Shown here: positions 33,812 to 46,213 of the stretch, piece by piece
Layout of the letters: each line of letters begins with the position of its first letter
Numbering within the stretch: position 1 is the stretch's first letter
Source of the DNA: Chloranthus sessilifolius
Taxonomy: Eukaryota; Streptophyta; Magnoliopsida; Chloranthales; Chloranthaceae
NCBI GenBank assembly: GCA_021018995.1
Contig: CM037587.1
Span: forward strand, 4,342,866-4,406,865
Direction: 5' to 3'
DNA: 64,000 nucleotides
Program-made: the position numbers and the translations under genes
Notes under the pieces: model-generated
Seen by the model: the letters and a program-made list of their open reading frames with translations, nothing else
The model's database searches: none
What the model was told of the DNA's origin: nothing

Positions 33812-35437
33812 TTATTGGACAATTTTGGGAGATTTCCTTTCCTCTTTTGTTTCTGGTTCTACCTTCTTCTTAGCTTCTTTTTCTGTTCCTTCTGATTCAG
33901 ATGGAGTTTCCATAAGATTATCAATTACTTGTCCACTTCTTAACACAGTGACAGCCTTCAGCTGATGGCTAGTCGATGGTCCTTCGCCAGACTGCTTGGC
34001 CTCGAGGGTTGTTGATGGGTTGGCTGGGAAGCCTCCTTCTTCTCTTTGACTCATCTGATTAGTCCATTAACCAAATTGATCCTTCATCATCTGCTGAAGA
34101 GCTTGCATAGTTTGTTGTTGAAAAGCTTTCATATTCTGCATAATCTTCTCCTCAAAGTCAAAATTCCTTGAACTGAAAGTTTGAGATTGATTGAAATTCT
34201 GATTTTGATGGTACTCAGAAGTTGGGTGATGATAATTCAAATTTTGCTAGAAATTCGAATTCTATTGAAAATTGGAATTCTGTTGTGAACAGAAGCCTTG
34301 TGATCCATTTGGCACATTTGATTTGAATTGCTGGGCTGCCTGTCCAGTTTGGTTCGATCCTTCCCATCCTAGGTTAGGATGGTTTTTCTATTTCGGATTG
34401 TATGTGTTGGAATAAGGATTTTGATCCTGCAGTTGATATGATTGAGTTGCATTGACTTGTTCCTGAGGATGAGATTCTTCAGGAAAAATCATCAGAGTGG
34501 TTGGACACTCATTAGATGTATGACTTTGATGCTCACAAATTAAACAAACAGTAGGGGCATTGGGAGTTTGAGCTTGCTTAGTTGCTGCTAGCAGCATATT
34601 CATTTGTTTTGACAACATGTCCACTTTTGTTGATAAATCAGAGGTATTATTGTTAATGTCAAACAACCCTCCTTTTGTCAACACATGGGACTTTGTTGAC
34701 ATATCCAGGTTAACACGTCCCAGTGTTTCACTTTGCATTGAAGTTTGACTTAACCTTTCAAAGAGAGCCCAAATTTCCCCTTACTCTTTTACGGCATAAG
34801 ATCCTCCACATGATGCATTGACCATGTGTCTTTCTTCTGAAATCGGTCTATTGTAAAAACTCTGGACTTGTTGCCATCTAGGAATATGATGATTAGGGCA
34901 GCTTCTGAGTAATTCCTTAAAACGCTCCCAACATTCATGAAACATTTTAGTAGGTTGTTGAGCAAAAATCGGAATTTTCTGAAGCAGATCATTAGTTTTT
35001 CTCATGGAAAAGTACTTCTTTAAAAATTCCCATTGTAATTCAGTCCAACTCCTGATAGATCTTGGTTCTAGAGAAAGAAACCATGCCTTTGCTTTATCTC
35101 TCAAGGAGAAAGGGAACAATCTTAATTTTGCTATCTCGTCGGACACATTATGAATTCTGAATAATTTGCAGACACTGATGAAATCGGTTAGATGAGCGTA
35201 TGAATTTTCGTTACTCAACTTGTTGAAAATGGGCAACATTTGAATCATTGCCGATTTAAATTCAAAATGGTTTCCTGGGATGGGAGCGTGAGTGATATTG
35301 TCTTGATCCTCATAAGGACCAGTATCATTGTGTTGCTCCAACGTTCTTGGACCTTCAGGTGGCATCTCAACATGATTTTCTTCCTCTCCTCCATTGTTGT
35401 TATTTCCATTTCGTCCTTCTTATCCTTGATCTGCCAT
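33812..35437 (-). pseudogene. gag region of Athila element B
   Basis: Starts with an ATG at 35437 (MADQG). The capsid-like part reads 'FEFKSAMIQMLPIFNKLSNE' and 'ISVCKLFRIHNVSDEIAKLR', then 'LFPFSLRDKAKAWFLSLEP' (35265-35040). A zinc knuckle C-x2-C-x4-H-x4-C ('CLICEHQSHTSNEC') lies near 34550-34509. A glutamine- and asparagine-rich linker and 'LKAVTVLRSGQVIDN' (about 33970-33920) close the region. Family role: packaging of element RNA. Several breaks. Confidence 0.85.
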
Positions 35438-35599
35438 GGTTTCAGTGTGATTACGTTGAAGTCAATGGTTTTTACGATTCACCCTGCAAGATCTTTCAAT
35501 CTCACGATTCAACGGCTGTAGATGTGGGTGATGAGATCTGGTAAATCTCATACATAGACACACGTAAACTAGGATTTCAAGACAAAAACAGACTTAAAT

Positions 35600-36140
35600 G
35601 CTGACATAGTGCAGAATCAATCGATTGATTTATCTGATTTGATCGATTCATAATGGACATAGAACAGAATCTCAGATAGACAACTTCTCAGTCGATCGAT
35701 TGAAATGAAAATTCAATTGATTGAGAGTGAATACTCTATCTGGATAAAATGAGTGGCACCACTGTACTGCAACAGTTGGGACTATGTCAATCGATTAATA
35801 CAGACCAATCGATTGAACTGAAACTGTAAATAACTCAATTCTGTGCTTATTCGATCGATTGAAAGTAGGCACTCAATCGATTGAGCTAGAACAGAGGTAG
35901 AGTTAAAAAAATTCGGGAAGAATTAGAATCAATCTATTGAATTGATTGACATAGAAAAATAGTAATAGTCTCAGATTCCACACAGAAAATTTATTTATAA
36001 TTTTTTTTTTGAAACAGGGATCTGGTCACAGTTTTAAATCGATTGATTGATTTTTACAAATCAATCGATTGATGGAAAACACAGAGCCGATCTCCACTTA
36101 TCTATCAATCGATTGAATATGAAGCTCAATCAATTGACTG
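35600..36140 (-). repeat. Leader of element B with CAATCGATTGA palindromes
   Basis: About fifteen copies of atcgattga or caatcgattg in the untranslated stretch between primer site and gag. No gene. Confidence 0.8.
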
Positions 36141-36190
36141 ATAAAATAGAAAGGAAAAATCTCCTAAAAATCACTAAAATTGTGTCGCTT

Positions 36191-36207
36191 CCCCAGCAAC
36201 GGCGCCA
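36191..36207 (-). other. Primer binding site of element B (tRNA-Asp)
   Basis: The plus strand reads ccccagcaacggcgcca, 16 of 17 identical to the 3' end of plant tRNA-Asp including CCA (CCCCGGCAACGGCGCCA). The minus strand is therefore the primer site, six bases from the LTR. tRNA-Asp priming is typical of Athila. Confidence 0.88.
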
Positions 36208-36213
36208 AAAACT

Positions 36214-37541
36214 TGATCGATTTAAAAGTGTACCCTTGCAAGTGCACAAAATTGATTATAGCCAGACAAGAATATATGTATTGTACCCACAAGGAACCAC
36301 GTAATCTAATTAATTTTAAGAAGATAACAATAACCTAAGAAAGTACCAAGGGCGGGAATTTGATCGTTAAAATCTACCAATACACGATGTAAAAAATAAG
36401 CACAATGAAATCAAACTATGCGAAGATGAACAATAAATAAAGAGAATCACAATGATGAGATGATCAAGGAGTTGCTATCCCTAGAGTTATAACTTTTTCT
36501 AAAATCAATCATACAATATTCAAGTCAAATTATTATACCATCGTTTAACTACAAGAAAAATAAATTGATGAGAATGCAATTATTGATTAGGCATAACCTA
36601 TTCTAACATTATGACGCATCCAATCACGACATGGATTATGCGAAAGGCATAACGTATCACAAATATGAAATCACAATAATAAAAATCAATTGCACAACAT
36701 CTCAAATCGGTCTACAAGATTGATCTGAGTGGAATAACTCTTTTATTGTAGCTGATAACCCGTATCGACTACTATAAATGAGTATTTGATAATTTACAAC
36801 TAGTTCAGACTAAAAGCCGTACGATTCAATAATTTTAATACGAAATTGTACAATTTAAAATAGATTAGTTACTCACCTAGGGTTCGCTTCTCCTTGAACG
36901 AGAGGTTTAGCCGCTCATCCTCGATTCACATACACAATGCAAACCTGAAGCCATCACAAATATACGTCATCTTATTTATCAAAAGATTCAATCCTTACAC
37001 ACCTCTCTTCCTCTACAAACTATTGCTTAATTACAAATAAAAAAGCTTACAAAAACCTAAAGAAATCTGCTAAGAGAAAGCTCCCAAACCCTAAACTTAG
37101 CTTTGTTTATATAGGGTGCGGAGAGGAAAACTTCCATAAAACGCTCAATCGATTGACTTTAAATTTGAATTTTGGCGAATTAATTTGAATTTGAAGTCAA
37201 TCGATTGATTTACAAGTCTCAATCGATTGAGTAAGTTTAAATTCAAATTAAAAGAGGGAAAAAGTTGTCATCAAGTCAATTGATTGAATTGTGAATATCA
37301 ATCGATTGATGATGGCCTGTAATATCTTCATTCTCTTTCACAAATTTTTGGTGCTTTGTTGGCTCCATGGTCCAATGTTCTCATGCAACCCTTAATTATG
37401 ATCTTTTATGCTCTTTCATGATCCAATGGTCAAAAACACCTAAAACAACTAAAATTGTACAATAGCTGTTAGTTAGCCTTCATCGGATAGCCAAATGTTG
37501 GTATTAGGGTACGAAATATGGTCACATTTCGGCAAAGATCA
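36214..37541 (-). mobile_element. 5' LTR of Athila element B
   Basis: Plus-strand start tgatcgattta, end ggcaaagatca, 1328 bp. The start follows the primer site; the end is set by alignment with the Athila-type solo LTR at 24329-26123 (shared 'tagccttcatcgga-agc-aaat' block near 37480). CAATCGATTGA palindromes lie at 37145-37320. The flank on the right (gggct) belongs to a Tat-type LTR. Confidence 0.8.
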
Positions 37542-38010
37542 GGGCTATGCATGGAATCCAATTCCCGTAGGGTAGTCTGCGCGAGATTGGGGAGTTCGGG
37601 CGGTCTTGGGAATTAGAGTCCCAGTCCATGTCTATACCAATTCCGCATGTATAGGGACACGTGCAATTCAATTTCGTGCGTCGGGGTGTGCACGGAATCT
37701 AAAACTTTAGGCTGTGCATGGAATTATATATCGAGTCCAAGTTGGACAAATTGCGCGCAAAGGGTCACGTGCTTAATTGAATTGTGCGCAAGCTGATAGG
37801 CGCGTAATTCGAGACTGCGGGCGGTTCGACGAATTCAAGTCCAGGTCCAACTTGGGGACCAATTGCACGTAGGGGGTCCTGTGCATAATCAATTACGCAC
37901 ATGGGTTCATGCAAGGGAATTCAGGAACCTTCCTGGCTTGGTCAGGTCCAGGTTTGTGGGTTAAGATTTCAGGCAGGCACGTGGGCAAATCAGGCCAATC
38001 AGGCATACAT

Positions 38011-38063
38011 ATTTACATGTAATATCGTTTAAGTAAATGTCGCTTAAGATATTACATGTAAAT
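38011..38063. repeat. Perfect 16-bp stem-loop inside the Tat-type LTR of G
   Basis: atttacatgtaatatc (38011-38026) and its exact complement (38048-38063) enclose 21 bases; ttaag and cttaa inside the loop can extend the pairing. Confidence 0.9.
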
Positions 38064-38526
38064 AGCGAAATACCCCCCATTTGAATTCAATAAAAATAGT
38101 ATCGGATAAAAAATATCAAAGAATAAAAAGTTAACTTTCCAGTTCAAGAACAAAATCTGATTTTTTGTAATTTGGTCAATTTTCTAACTTTTAAATGGCA
38201 AGCTTTTTTGCGAAACTTTAAAGCCCATAAATTCTACCATATCAAAGTATTGCTAAAATATCAAAGTCCGATAAAAAAAGTTCACATCTGGGCTTTCAAA
38301 TGGGGGATATATTGTCAGGGTTCTGGCTCAACCTTTGACCTTCTGTCAACAGGGCATGGGGATTAAATATACACTATTATTATGGTGCATAATTCCTGGT
38401 TTATGGGGTTTTTAGGGTTTTAGGACTTTTAGAGAGGATTGGTTCCTTTCTAAAAGTCATGAGCAAGGTCAAGGGTTGACCGAACGGGTTTGTGTACTCC
38501 GAGAGAGTAAAAATGGAGTGTCTATA

Positions 38527-38539
38527 GATGCCCCTCTTC
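38527..38539 (-). other. Polypurine tract of element G
   Basis: The minus strand reads gaagaggggcatc immediately before the LTR start, identical to the sequence at 62406-62418 in element H. The position marks the LTR as the 3' one. Confidence 0.75.
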
Positions 38540-39225
38540 GGCACGTTCTTGTAAAAAAATAATGCTTCGAAAAAGTAGACACCCCTTCTCCGAGGTGCCT
38601 TCTCGTTTCTTTGGAAGATCACAAGTGTGAATCGGGGAGCTGACATGAAATATTTGACTTTCTTATCTATTAGCGCAAGCTAAGGAGGAGCATTCGAGAA
38701 CCCAGTGGTAGCTGTTGAAAGGCGTATCCACATTTGTGGGTGCAAGTGGCATCCCGTCGCATATCGTGACCTGCTGCAAGTGGCAATCAAATGGGGGAAA
38801 ATCGGCATATCCTTATTCGCGGATACAAGTGGCATCTCGTCGCATATCGCGACCTGCTGCAAGTGGTAGTCAAACTAGAGTAAACAATCGAGATACTAGG
38901 GGGTGTCATACGAATGACCAAAAATAAGGTCAAGTGATCAGATAATATGATGTAATATAATGGCGAAGGCTTTCGTAAATCATGTCAGGCCGAACTCATC
39001 ATTGCTCACACCAATAGCGCATCAGGTGTCTCTTTTCAGTGGACATTTGTGATTTCTCATAGTTGAATATGCATAGTGTTCGGTTTCAGATTGGATTGAT
39101 GAGAGATAAAATTTTGATAGATAGAGAGTTTATTTATGATCATTTTTTGAATGTTTGGGATTTTTAAGTTAAGATCAATTAGGTGGTAAAACGGAGGAAA
39201 ATGTGGCTTCTGAGACGTCGCTGAG

Positions 39226-39726
39226 TGTTGGGGTGTTTGCCTGCACTCCAAAGAGGGTCTAAAATCACTAATAAAACTAGGCAGAACACACTCACATAGA
39301 CCTGTAAGTAATTAGGGTCCGTTATAGCAAGTTTTAAAAAGATGGTGAGTAAGGGAATGTCCACAGGGAGGTTAGTTTTAAAATGTGATAAATCTTCAAA
39401 TCTATAAGAGATCTGGCACCCTAACTAATGCTAAGTTAGCTAAAAGACAGGGGAGAAGTTTAAGATGGATTGCCACTTAAGCTAAGCTAAAATTAAACAA
39501 ACACTAACTTAGATCGAGTTTGAAAATTTTGATCTTGCAGGGGAAAGAAGTAACAAGCAGAAAATGGAGAAGAGTAGCTTGGAGATTGGTGTGCTCACAG
39601 ATGCTTATTAGTGTCATCTTTTATTGCTATCTATAAAATGCACTCGACAGAGGCTTATTAGTGTGCTCACAGGTCTATCAATGGTTAGATTAAAGGGTGA
39701 AAAGTGACATTTTTCATCACTTAACA
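39226..39726 (-). mobile_element. 3' LTR of element C, short form
   Basis: Starts tgttggggtgtttgcc and ends cacttaaca like the right LTR, but is 501 bp against 2133 bp. Both outer portions align well with the right LTR and the middle portion is absent. Confidence 0.85.
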
Positions 39727-39742
39727 CACCCCCAAACCTAAG
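39727..39742 (-). other. Polypurine tract of element C
   Basis: The minus strand reads gcttaggtttgggggt directly before the 3' LTR. Confidence 0.75.
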
Positions 39743-41546
39743 CTTTGCTAGTCCTTGAGCAAAGGAAAATCAAAGAAAAAATAAAAATGCCACTTTCGTA
39801 GGGATCACAGATACATTTAGCATGTGCATCAAGCCTTTTAAACTCCTAGGTGATCCCTAGTGGAGGAGTGAAGTCTCCTGAGGTTTTCAGTGAAGGTACC
39901 CACAAACTTCTCCCATAAAGTTAGTTAATAGTAGTGCATCCTACTAAACAGAGTTTCAGTAAATAGAATAAATTCACACCATGTCTTTTCAATGCATTAG
40001 AGGAATTTTAACAGAAAAAGTCAGTTCCAAACTTGAAAGTTTGCTGCAATCGTTCACCATCACTCAGCTCATGTCAGGGCATTACTCCTAAAAATTAATG
40101 CATGGCTCACCTTTCACTTGAGAATTCTGTTTTGATACTACCCCCATCCAATTGGATTTCAGACCCAAGTCTCACCAGGGCTGTTCACTCACAACAAAAA
40201 AATAAAATAAAATAAAGGGTGTAGAATTTTACACAGCTCAAGAGCAGTTACAGCCCTAAACTAGGACCGTAAGCATGAGCATAGGCATTGCTCTAATTCC
40301 TGAAATTTGTTTAGCTCTTTACACCATAGATTAAACAAATCTTTATCTCCACATGACAGCTCAATTCATTTCAGATCAGTAAGGTCTTTTTATTGGGTTG
40401 TAATGTGGCTTAGGGATGAGGTTTGTAAAGGAATGAAAGGGTAAAAGGGATTCAAATTGAGAAATCAGTAAGGGTAAGGAGGTGGTCTGCAACTCAACCT
40501 TTTTCATTTCAGCACCTCTTCAATTTCTTTTTTAAAATTCAGACTTGAAGTGATCAGCTTCATCAGCTTCTTATCTTCTTATAGATTTTCAAATGAAGTG
40601 ACTTCTCTTTCTCATCATTTTGCTCTGTTAAGTTTTTTTTTAGCTTGGGATGACACAACTATACATCACACTAGCCTTCAAATATGCTTTCTTCTTCTTT
40701 TCGCCAGACATCGAACCTTGCACCTCTAACCTCACTTCTCCTCTTATTTTCTGATTTCTTAGGTTGAGGGTGAACTGATACAGGTCAAAAGGTTTTGAGT
40801 TCAAAATTTTTGGTTTCCATCAGAGAAAAACTGTGATTTAAAATCTCAACTGGTGTGTATCAAGGGCAGTTCAAAGGTGGGGCATTTTAGCTCAAACTGA
40901 CCAAGGAATGGCCTTACTTCATGTTCTCAATGTCATGAGTGCTGTCAAGCTGTTTCAACTTGAATTTTCCTAACTTTTAGTGATTAAAATTAGATCCCAT
41001 CAGTCCTTAGAGCAGAAGAAATAGCCTAGACACTCTTCAAAGAAAATTTTTTAGGCCCAAATCTCACTAGATATGGCCTTCCATCAAATTTTCAGGGGTG
41101 TATCTTCACAATCTTCTCTCATTTCAGGTTTACCACATATCAAAATTATTTTTCAAAAATTGTTGACATTTGTCTCATGAAGCCTGTTGAACTACAACTT
41201 ATTTCAGTTTCAAACAGTTTTTTAATTTCCTCTTTTCCAAAAAAACTTCAAGTGAGAATTTACTCTAATTTATTCCAAACACTCCTTTTTAGCCTAGCTG
41301 CACTATCATTAACTCATTTCATTGGCATACCTGCTATACCCCCAAACCTAAACTAAACAGTGACCTCACTATTTTACACTGTGAAATCAGGAGAGAGGCA
41401 TGGGGAGAAAATATCGACACAGTAAAATAAAAAAAACAAAAATACATGAAGACAAAATTGTATTAATATGCCAAATATATACATGAGACAAGTTAGAAAG
41501 AAACTAAAACAACAAACTGTCATATCTAAATACATGCATCATTTGG
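39743..41546 (-). other. 3' non-coding region of element C
   Basis: No open frame of note. Pyrimidine-rich patches and a second 'acccccaaacctaa' purine-tract-like copy at 41339-41353 are visible. Function unknown. Confidence 0.55.
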
Positions 41547-44467
41547 CTAACCATAGAGGTCAGCCAGGTTTTTCAGCTCATCCTTAGATAAAGGAGCATT
41601 TCCTTTAGATTTTGCTTTCGGTTGCGGGTTCCTTGCTGCCTCCTCAGACTGGGCAGCAGGTTGTTTTCCTTTTAGATCAACAGCAGCAACATAATCTAAA
41701 TAAGAAGGAAAAAGGGCAGTAGGGTCCAATCCGAGAGCCGCAGCAACCTTCCTTCTTTCCTCCCTTGAGAGTAAGGTGAAGGAGGCGTCAGGTTGGGTTG
41801 GGGGCTTGGTGGGGTGAGCTTCTTTAGACTGGGCAGCAGGCTTCTTTCCTATCTTGACAGAAGCAGTAGAGGGAGCAGATCTTTTGGCAGGAACTTTTTT
41901 CTTGGGGGGAGCCCTTTTAGATTTTGGAGGGGCAGGTTGAGTAGGGGGAGGTTCTTAGGCTGGAGGAGGGTGCACATCCATAGGTGGGGTGGGAGGAGGT
42001 TGAGTTGTAGAAGGGGGACAGGATTGAGTGGAGGGAGGCGCAGTAGGAGGTACGGTAGCTAGAGGGGTAGGTTGAAATGGCTGAGAGGTAAAGGAAGCAA
42101 CCTTTTTCTCCAATATATCAATTTGTTTTACGGCATAGAGCAGGTTGACATCAGAGAGCTCCTTGGTGGCCTTGAGTATCTCCTGAGCATTGGCTAATTT
42201 TTTCTTTAGAAGCTCAGAATTCTTCTTCTCATATTTGACAATTAGACTCTCAACAGCTGCCAACTATTTGGCGAAATCATAATGAGTCAGGATTTCTGAC
42301 CACCCTTGAGAGATATCTCAGAGCTTGATTCTGTGCTCAAATTTTATGTTGGCAATCCTCTCCTCATAAGGGGCTTCAAGGGAAGCTCGGAGTGCAGCCA
42401 TACCTCTCAGGACATCCCTTTGGATGTAAGGGTTGTCCCTCATGGTATACAGCAGGGTGAGGTATGGGGGAATGTACATGTTTTGTCTAGGGACAATGGG
42501 TAAGGATATGGGTGTAGTGGATGAGAGGAGGGAGTGGAGAGAACCAAATCCTCCCATGGATCAGTTTGGGTGGAGGCATCCTGGAAAACAGGTGGGGAGA
42601 GAGGGGGGGAGTAGGTGGTGGGTGATTCAGCCACTGCCGAAGCAATTATAGGTGGTGATGAAGGGAGAACAAATGAAGGTGTTGGGAGAGATGGGGCTGC
42701 TACCTCCTCAGACTGGGCAGTAGCCCGGGGTGGTGAAGCTATGGGTGAAGGAGGGGTAGATAAATATATGAGTACGTGGGTAGGTGAAAGAGGGGAGGTG
42801 GGAGGGGGTTGAGGAGCTGGAAAGGATGGGATAAGGGTGGATTGAATTGATTGGAGGCATGAGCTCATGAGGATCTGGTTGTCGGTGTTGATGGTTAATT
42901 GGGATTGAATGGATTGAAGGAGGGATAGAGTTTGAGTGAGGGTATCAGGCATGGTAGGGGTAGAAGGGGCAGGTGTTTGGACATGATGGAATGGAGAAGA
43001 GGGTGCATGGTTAAAATGAGGAGGAGTGGGGCGTGGGGAGTCAGGAAGTGCAGTGTACTCATGAGCAACATCCTCCACAATTGAAGTCATGAGAGTAGTG
43101 AACCCAGTAGTGGTGAACGGGTCCACACCCTGTGTATGCAGAGGGGTTTGCGGAGGGGGGAAATTAGAAATGGGTTGGATAATGGGTGGAGAAGAAATTG
43201 TAGGGGTAAGCTCGGAGAATGTGGGAGGTTCAAGGACTTCAGGTTGGAAAACCTGAGAGGTGGGTGAAGGTAAAACAGGTTCAGAGGTGGTTGGAATGGG
43301 GTTTATTGGAAGAGGAATTGATAGAAAGGGAAAGAGCAAAGTGGGTGGAGGTGTGGGTAATGGGACAGGTATGGTAGGTGGAGGGATGGATGAGGGTATC
43401 TCGGCCGGAATATCTGCTGCCACAGTAGTGGGTGCCTTCTCAGCCTCCTCCATTCCAACTGGCTTACTCTTCTTAATCAAAGTGAGGCTGGTGGACCATT
43501 CCCGCTTTTCATATAATTTGCTGGTCAACTTCTCCATTGGCTCATTTCGCTTGATTACATACTTCCCAGTCTTGAGCAGACATGTGATGAGTCTGCAGAA
43601 AGGCAGACCTCCTCCCTTAGCAAAAGCTTGTCTCTTCAGCACCTTGTCGTTGATGTCCACCATTGTTTCAAAAATTAGCTTAGGTGCATTCACAAATTGC
43701 CCCTTTGAACAGAAGTATAGGGCATCCACTAATGAGGCCCTTCTCTCTTGCAAATGGCCAGTGACATAGACATTTTTCCTCAAAATGGTATCAATGAGTC
43801 TTAGGGTAGGATGGAGGTCTCTTCTCATCAGGGATTCACCAGAGCCCACTATTTCGTTAGTAAGCTATTTATCCATTTCCCTAAATGTAGCCCCTATAGG
43901 TTCTCCCTCAGCTCTAGTGGAGTCAAATTGATATGGGACTCCCAAAGCCATCCCAATGTCTCTGCAATCGACAACCAGCTGCCAGTCATCAATCAAGATT
44001 TCTAGTACATCCTCAGCCCCAGGCACCACCTTCTTTGTCAGGTTATGATACCACAATTTTACCAACCTGGGGTACACATTTTCCTTTGAGGGTGAAAGCA
44101 GGGGCAATAGACCTTCTTGCTTTAAATATTTCAATGTCCCCTGACACTCTCCAATGTTGGCAAAATATGCCAGATCAAAATATGTCTCAGGGACAAGACT
44201 CAAATTCTCTACAAACTCATTGGGGGTAGTTAACCCAGCTGGAAGCTCTACTATAGGAGCAGCTCTCGCTAAGGGTGTTTCCACCACAGGCTCTTGAATT
44301 TCTACCACTTTGGCTTTCTTGGCTTTAGGGGCCTTCTTGGGTGTCTCTTCAGAGAGCTTCCTCTTAACAGGTGGTTTGGAAACTGGCTTCGATTTCTTAG
44401 AAGATTTGAGGGTAGAAGCAGCTGGTCTCCGGAGTAGGTTCGCTAGGGTTTCCTCAAGTTCTGCCAT
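41547..44467 (-). pseudogene. ATHILA ORF1-like gene region of element C
   Basis: From the right: a lysine- and proline-rich start ('PPVKRKLSEETPKKAPKAKK', nuclear-signal-like), then a globular part with 'ETYFDLAYFANIGECQGTLK', 'LVKLWYHNLTKKVVPG' and 'IDDWQLVVDCRDIGMALGVP' resembling the ATHILA ORF-1 or 'putative plant transposon protein' family. A long proline-, serine- and threonine-rich stretch (about 43450-42500) and a predicted coiled-coil ('KKNSELLKKKLANAQEILKA', about 42230-42170) follow. In complete Athila elements a gene of this kind sits downstream of pol, at the place where others carry an envelope-like gene; its function is not known. Here it follows protease with no RT or integrase between. 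Long open stretches remain; few breaks. Confidence 0.65.
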
Positions 44468-44769
44468 TTACTCTCAGGGATTGTTCACTCACCAACTTGT
44501 AATGGAATTCAAAGGTTAACAATTGGAACAACAACAGATTAGCGGTGGGAAGGCAACTTATCCCAAAATTCTTAGGGTTTTGACAGATATCGCAATACAC
44601 AGCTCCAAATTCTCCAAAATCATATGCACAATGCTCCTCTGCGTAAGCTCAGTGCGTGTACAAAATGGTAGACTGAATGGCTGAAGGCTCTGCTAGGATT
44701 TAGTGGAGAAGGAGGGTGGCGAAAGAGAGAGGAAGAGAGCTAGGGTTTTGCAGAGGGTAGGGAGTGAGG

Positions 44770-45010
44770 CACAAATGACCTATCGACAGGTATATAAGGG
44801 GTGAAATACGATTTCGATAGGATGCATTGGGTGGTTTCGATAGGTTTATGCGTCCTGTCGAAAGCTTAGCTGACAAAGCTTTCAAAATGGATGATTCGAT
44901 AGGATCTCGATAGGTGGAACCATCCTTTCGACAGGCCTTAGTGCCTATCGAAACCATAAAATATCCCGTTGAAATCACCGTGTGACCTAACGAAAAGTGA
45001 ACTTGACCTA
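44770..45010. repeat. CGATAGG / CCTATCG motif cluster upstream of the ORF1-like region
   Basis: About twelve copies of cgatagg or cctatcgaaa in both orientations, in untranslated DNA, so many inverted pairs are possible. The same motif fills part of the 5' LTR (49480-50000). Confidence 0.75.
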
Positions 45011-45420
45011 TCGAAAGCTCCCAGAAACAAAATAAGGCTGCGTTTCTGGGCACTCTCAACTTCAACACTCAGTAGGCTCGTCTGCTGTGCTGCTTTACAG
45101 TTTGTTTCCCTTGTGGCCAAGCTCCCATTATCTCAGGACAACTGGTAATATTGAAATGATGGCTTAGTATTAAGCATGACAGTTTTTTTTTTTTAAACAA
45201 TAAAGTAAACACTTAAAACAAAAGCAAAGTATGGTACATATAATACATACTGACTTCAGGGGCTAATATGGAGGGTTTGGAAGGTCCATAGTCTCCTCAG
45301 GCTCATCAAACTTGACACCTTTCGTGGATCTTTTCCTCAGCCAGTGTCCCTCCCCTGAGTGTAGTTTTCCCTCTGTGAACCAGGCATTGTCCTGTAACAA
45401 CCAATGTGTATTTTCATGAA

Positions 45421-45996
45421 TCACTTTTTTTTTTTTTTTACATTAATGGAAAAATAAGCCTCTTCAGGAGAGGGTTGATAGCCAGTGCTATACACATTCA
45501 GCTTAACCTTCATGTTTCCAAATGACACTTCCTTGATTCCATACCTGCATTGTATGTGAGCATTGGCAGTGGCCAAAAAGGGTTTGCCTAGAATGACAGG
45601 TATGGAAGAAACACATTTGCTTGGTTCCATGTCCAACACCGAAAAGTCAGTAGGATAAAAGAATTTGTCAACTCTAACCAACACATCTTCAATTATCCCC
45701 ACGGGTTTCCTTTCAGATATGTCAGCCAGCTGGAGGACCACATGTGTGGGCTTTAATTCCCCCAAGCCCAGCTTCTCATATAGTGAATATGGAAGTAAAT
45801 TTACACTGGCTCCCAGATCTAATAAGGCTTTGTCAATGGTGTGATCCCCAATGATGCAGGGGATAGTGGGGGTTCCAGGGTCTTGAAATTTGGTTGGGGT
45901 TGCAATCGATAAAATTTGTTTCACTTTCTCTGCTGAAAAGACTTTCTTGGATAAGTGTATCCTAGATTGTCTTTCATGGGTGCATAGCTCTTTCAA
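45421..45996 (-). pseudogene. Protease of element C
   Basis: One continuous open stretch of 191 codons with 'PTKFQDPGTPTIPCIIGDHT', 'KALLDLGASVNLLPYSLYEK', 'LGELKPTHVVLQLADISERK' and 'VSFGNMKVKLNVYSTGY', all Athila protease signatures; DLGAS is at about 45830. It is better preserved than the copy in element B. A T-run at its left end translates as lysines. Family role: polyprotein cleavage. The rest of pol does not follow. Confidence 0.85.
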
Positions 45997-46188
45997 GAAC
46001 TTAGCATAGGCTGGGACTTATTTAATTACATCAAGTAAGGGCAAATTGATCTTTACTTGCTTGAAGGTCTCCATCATTTCCTCAATTTTTCCTTGCCCTT
46101 TATCAAAAGGGGAAAGTGCTTGTAGTGCCTTAGGAAATGGCAAATGTGGGATTGCTCCCTCACTTGCAGCCTTAGCCAATGGGGCCTC

Positions 46189-46213
46189 TTTTTTTTTTTT
46201 TTTTTTTTTTTTT
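46189..46213. repeat. 25-base T run
   Basis: Homopolymer in the linker between gag and protease of element C (lysine codons on the minus strand). A shorter run lies at 45426-45439. Such runs are unstable and prone to assembly error. Confidence 0.95.

Larger units (their letters stand above)
29580..37541 (-). mobile_element. Element B: Athila retrotransposon, 5' LTR and full set of domains, no 3' LTR
   Basis: Minus-strand order from the right: 5' LTR (36214-37541), tRNA-Asp primer site, leader, gag, protease, RT, RNase H, integrase and 3' non-coding DNA. The left end meets element A at about 29575-29580 with no LTR, so B is cut there and fused to A. On the right it meets a Tat-type LTR. Gag (FEFKSAMIQMLP), protease (KALLDLGASVNLIPCSMYEK) and RT sequences are diagnostic of Athila. 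The coding region carries a moderate number of lesions, fewer per kb than element A. Age cannot be taken from LTRs because only one is present. Confidence 0.88.
37542..39225 (-). mobile_element. Element G: Tat-type LTR part and 3' region (continues at 50284-50473)
   Basis: 37542-38526 is the start portion of a minus-strand Tat-type LTR (complement starting TATAGACACTCC). Its remainder would lie left of element B. A polypurine tract (38527-38539) follows, then 3' non-coding DNA to 39225, where element C is inserted; the sequence resumes at 50284-50473. The order and wording match, inverted, the plus-strand copy at 61310-62418, including 'gcatatcg-gacctgctgcaagtgg' repeats (38755-38860), 'aggctttcgtaaatcatgtcagg' (38966) and 'atgtggctt-tgagacgtcgct' (39201). 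Many differences from that copy; old. Confidence 0.75.

Noticed and set aside
42440-43849. Longest open frame of the window (469 codons, minus strand) as a host proline-rich gene
   Set aside because: It lies between the LTRs of element C, continues the ATHILA ORF1-like sequence that starts at 44467, and its proline-rich part explains its length. The opposite-strand frame 43260-43769 is its shadow.
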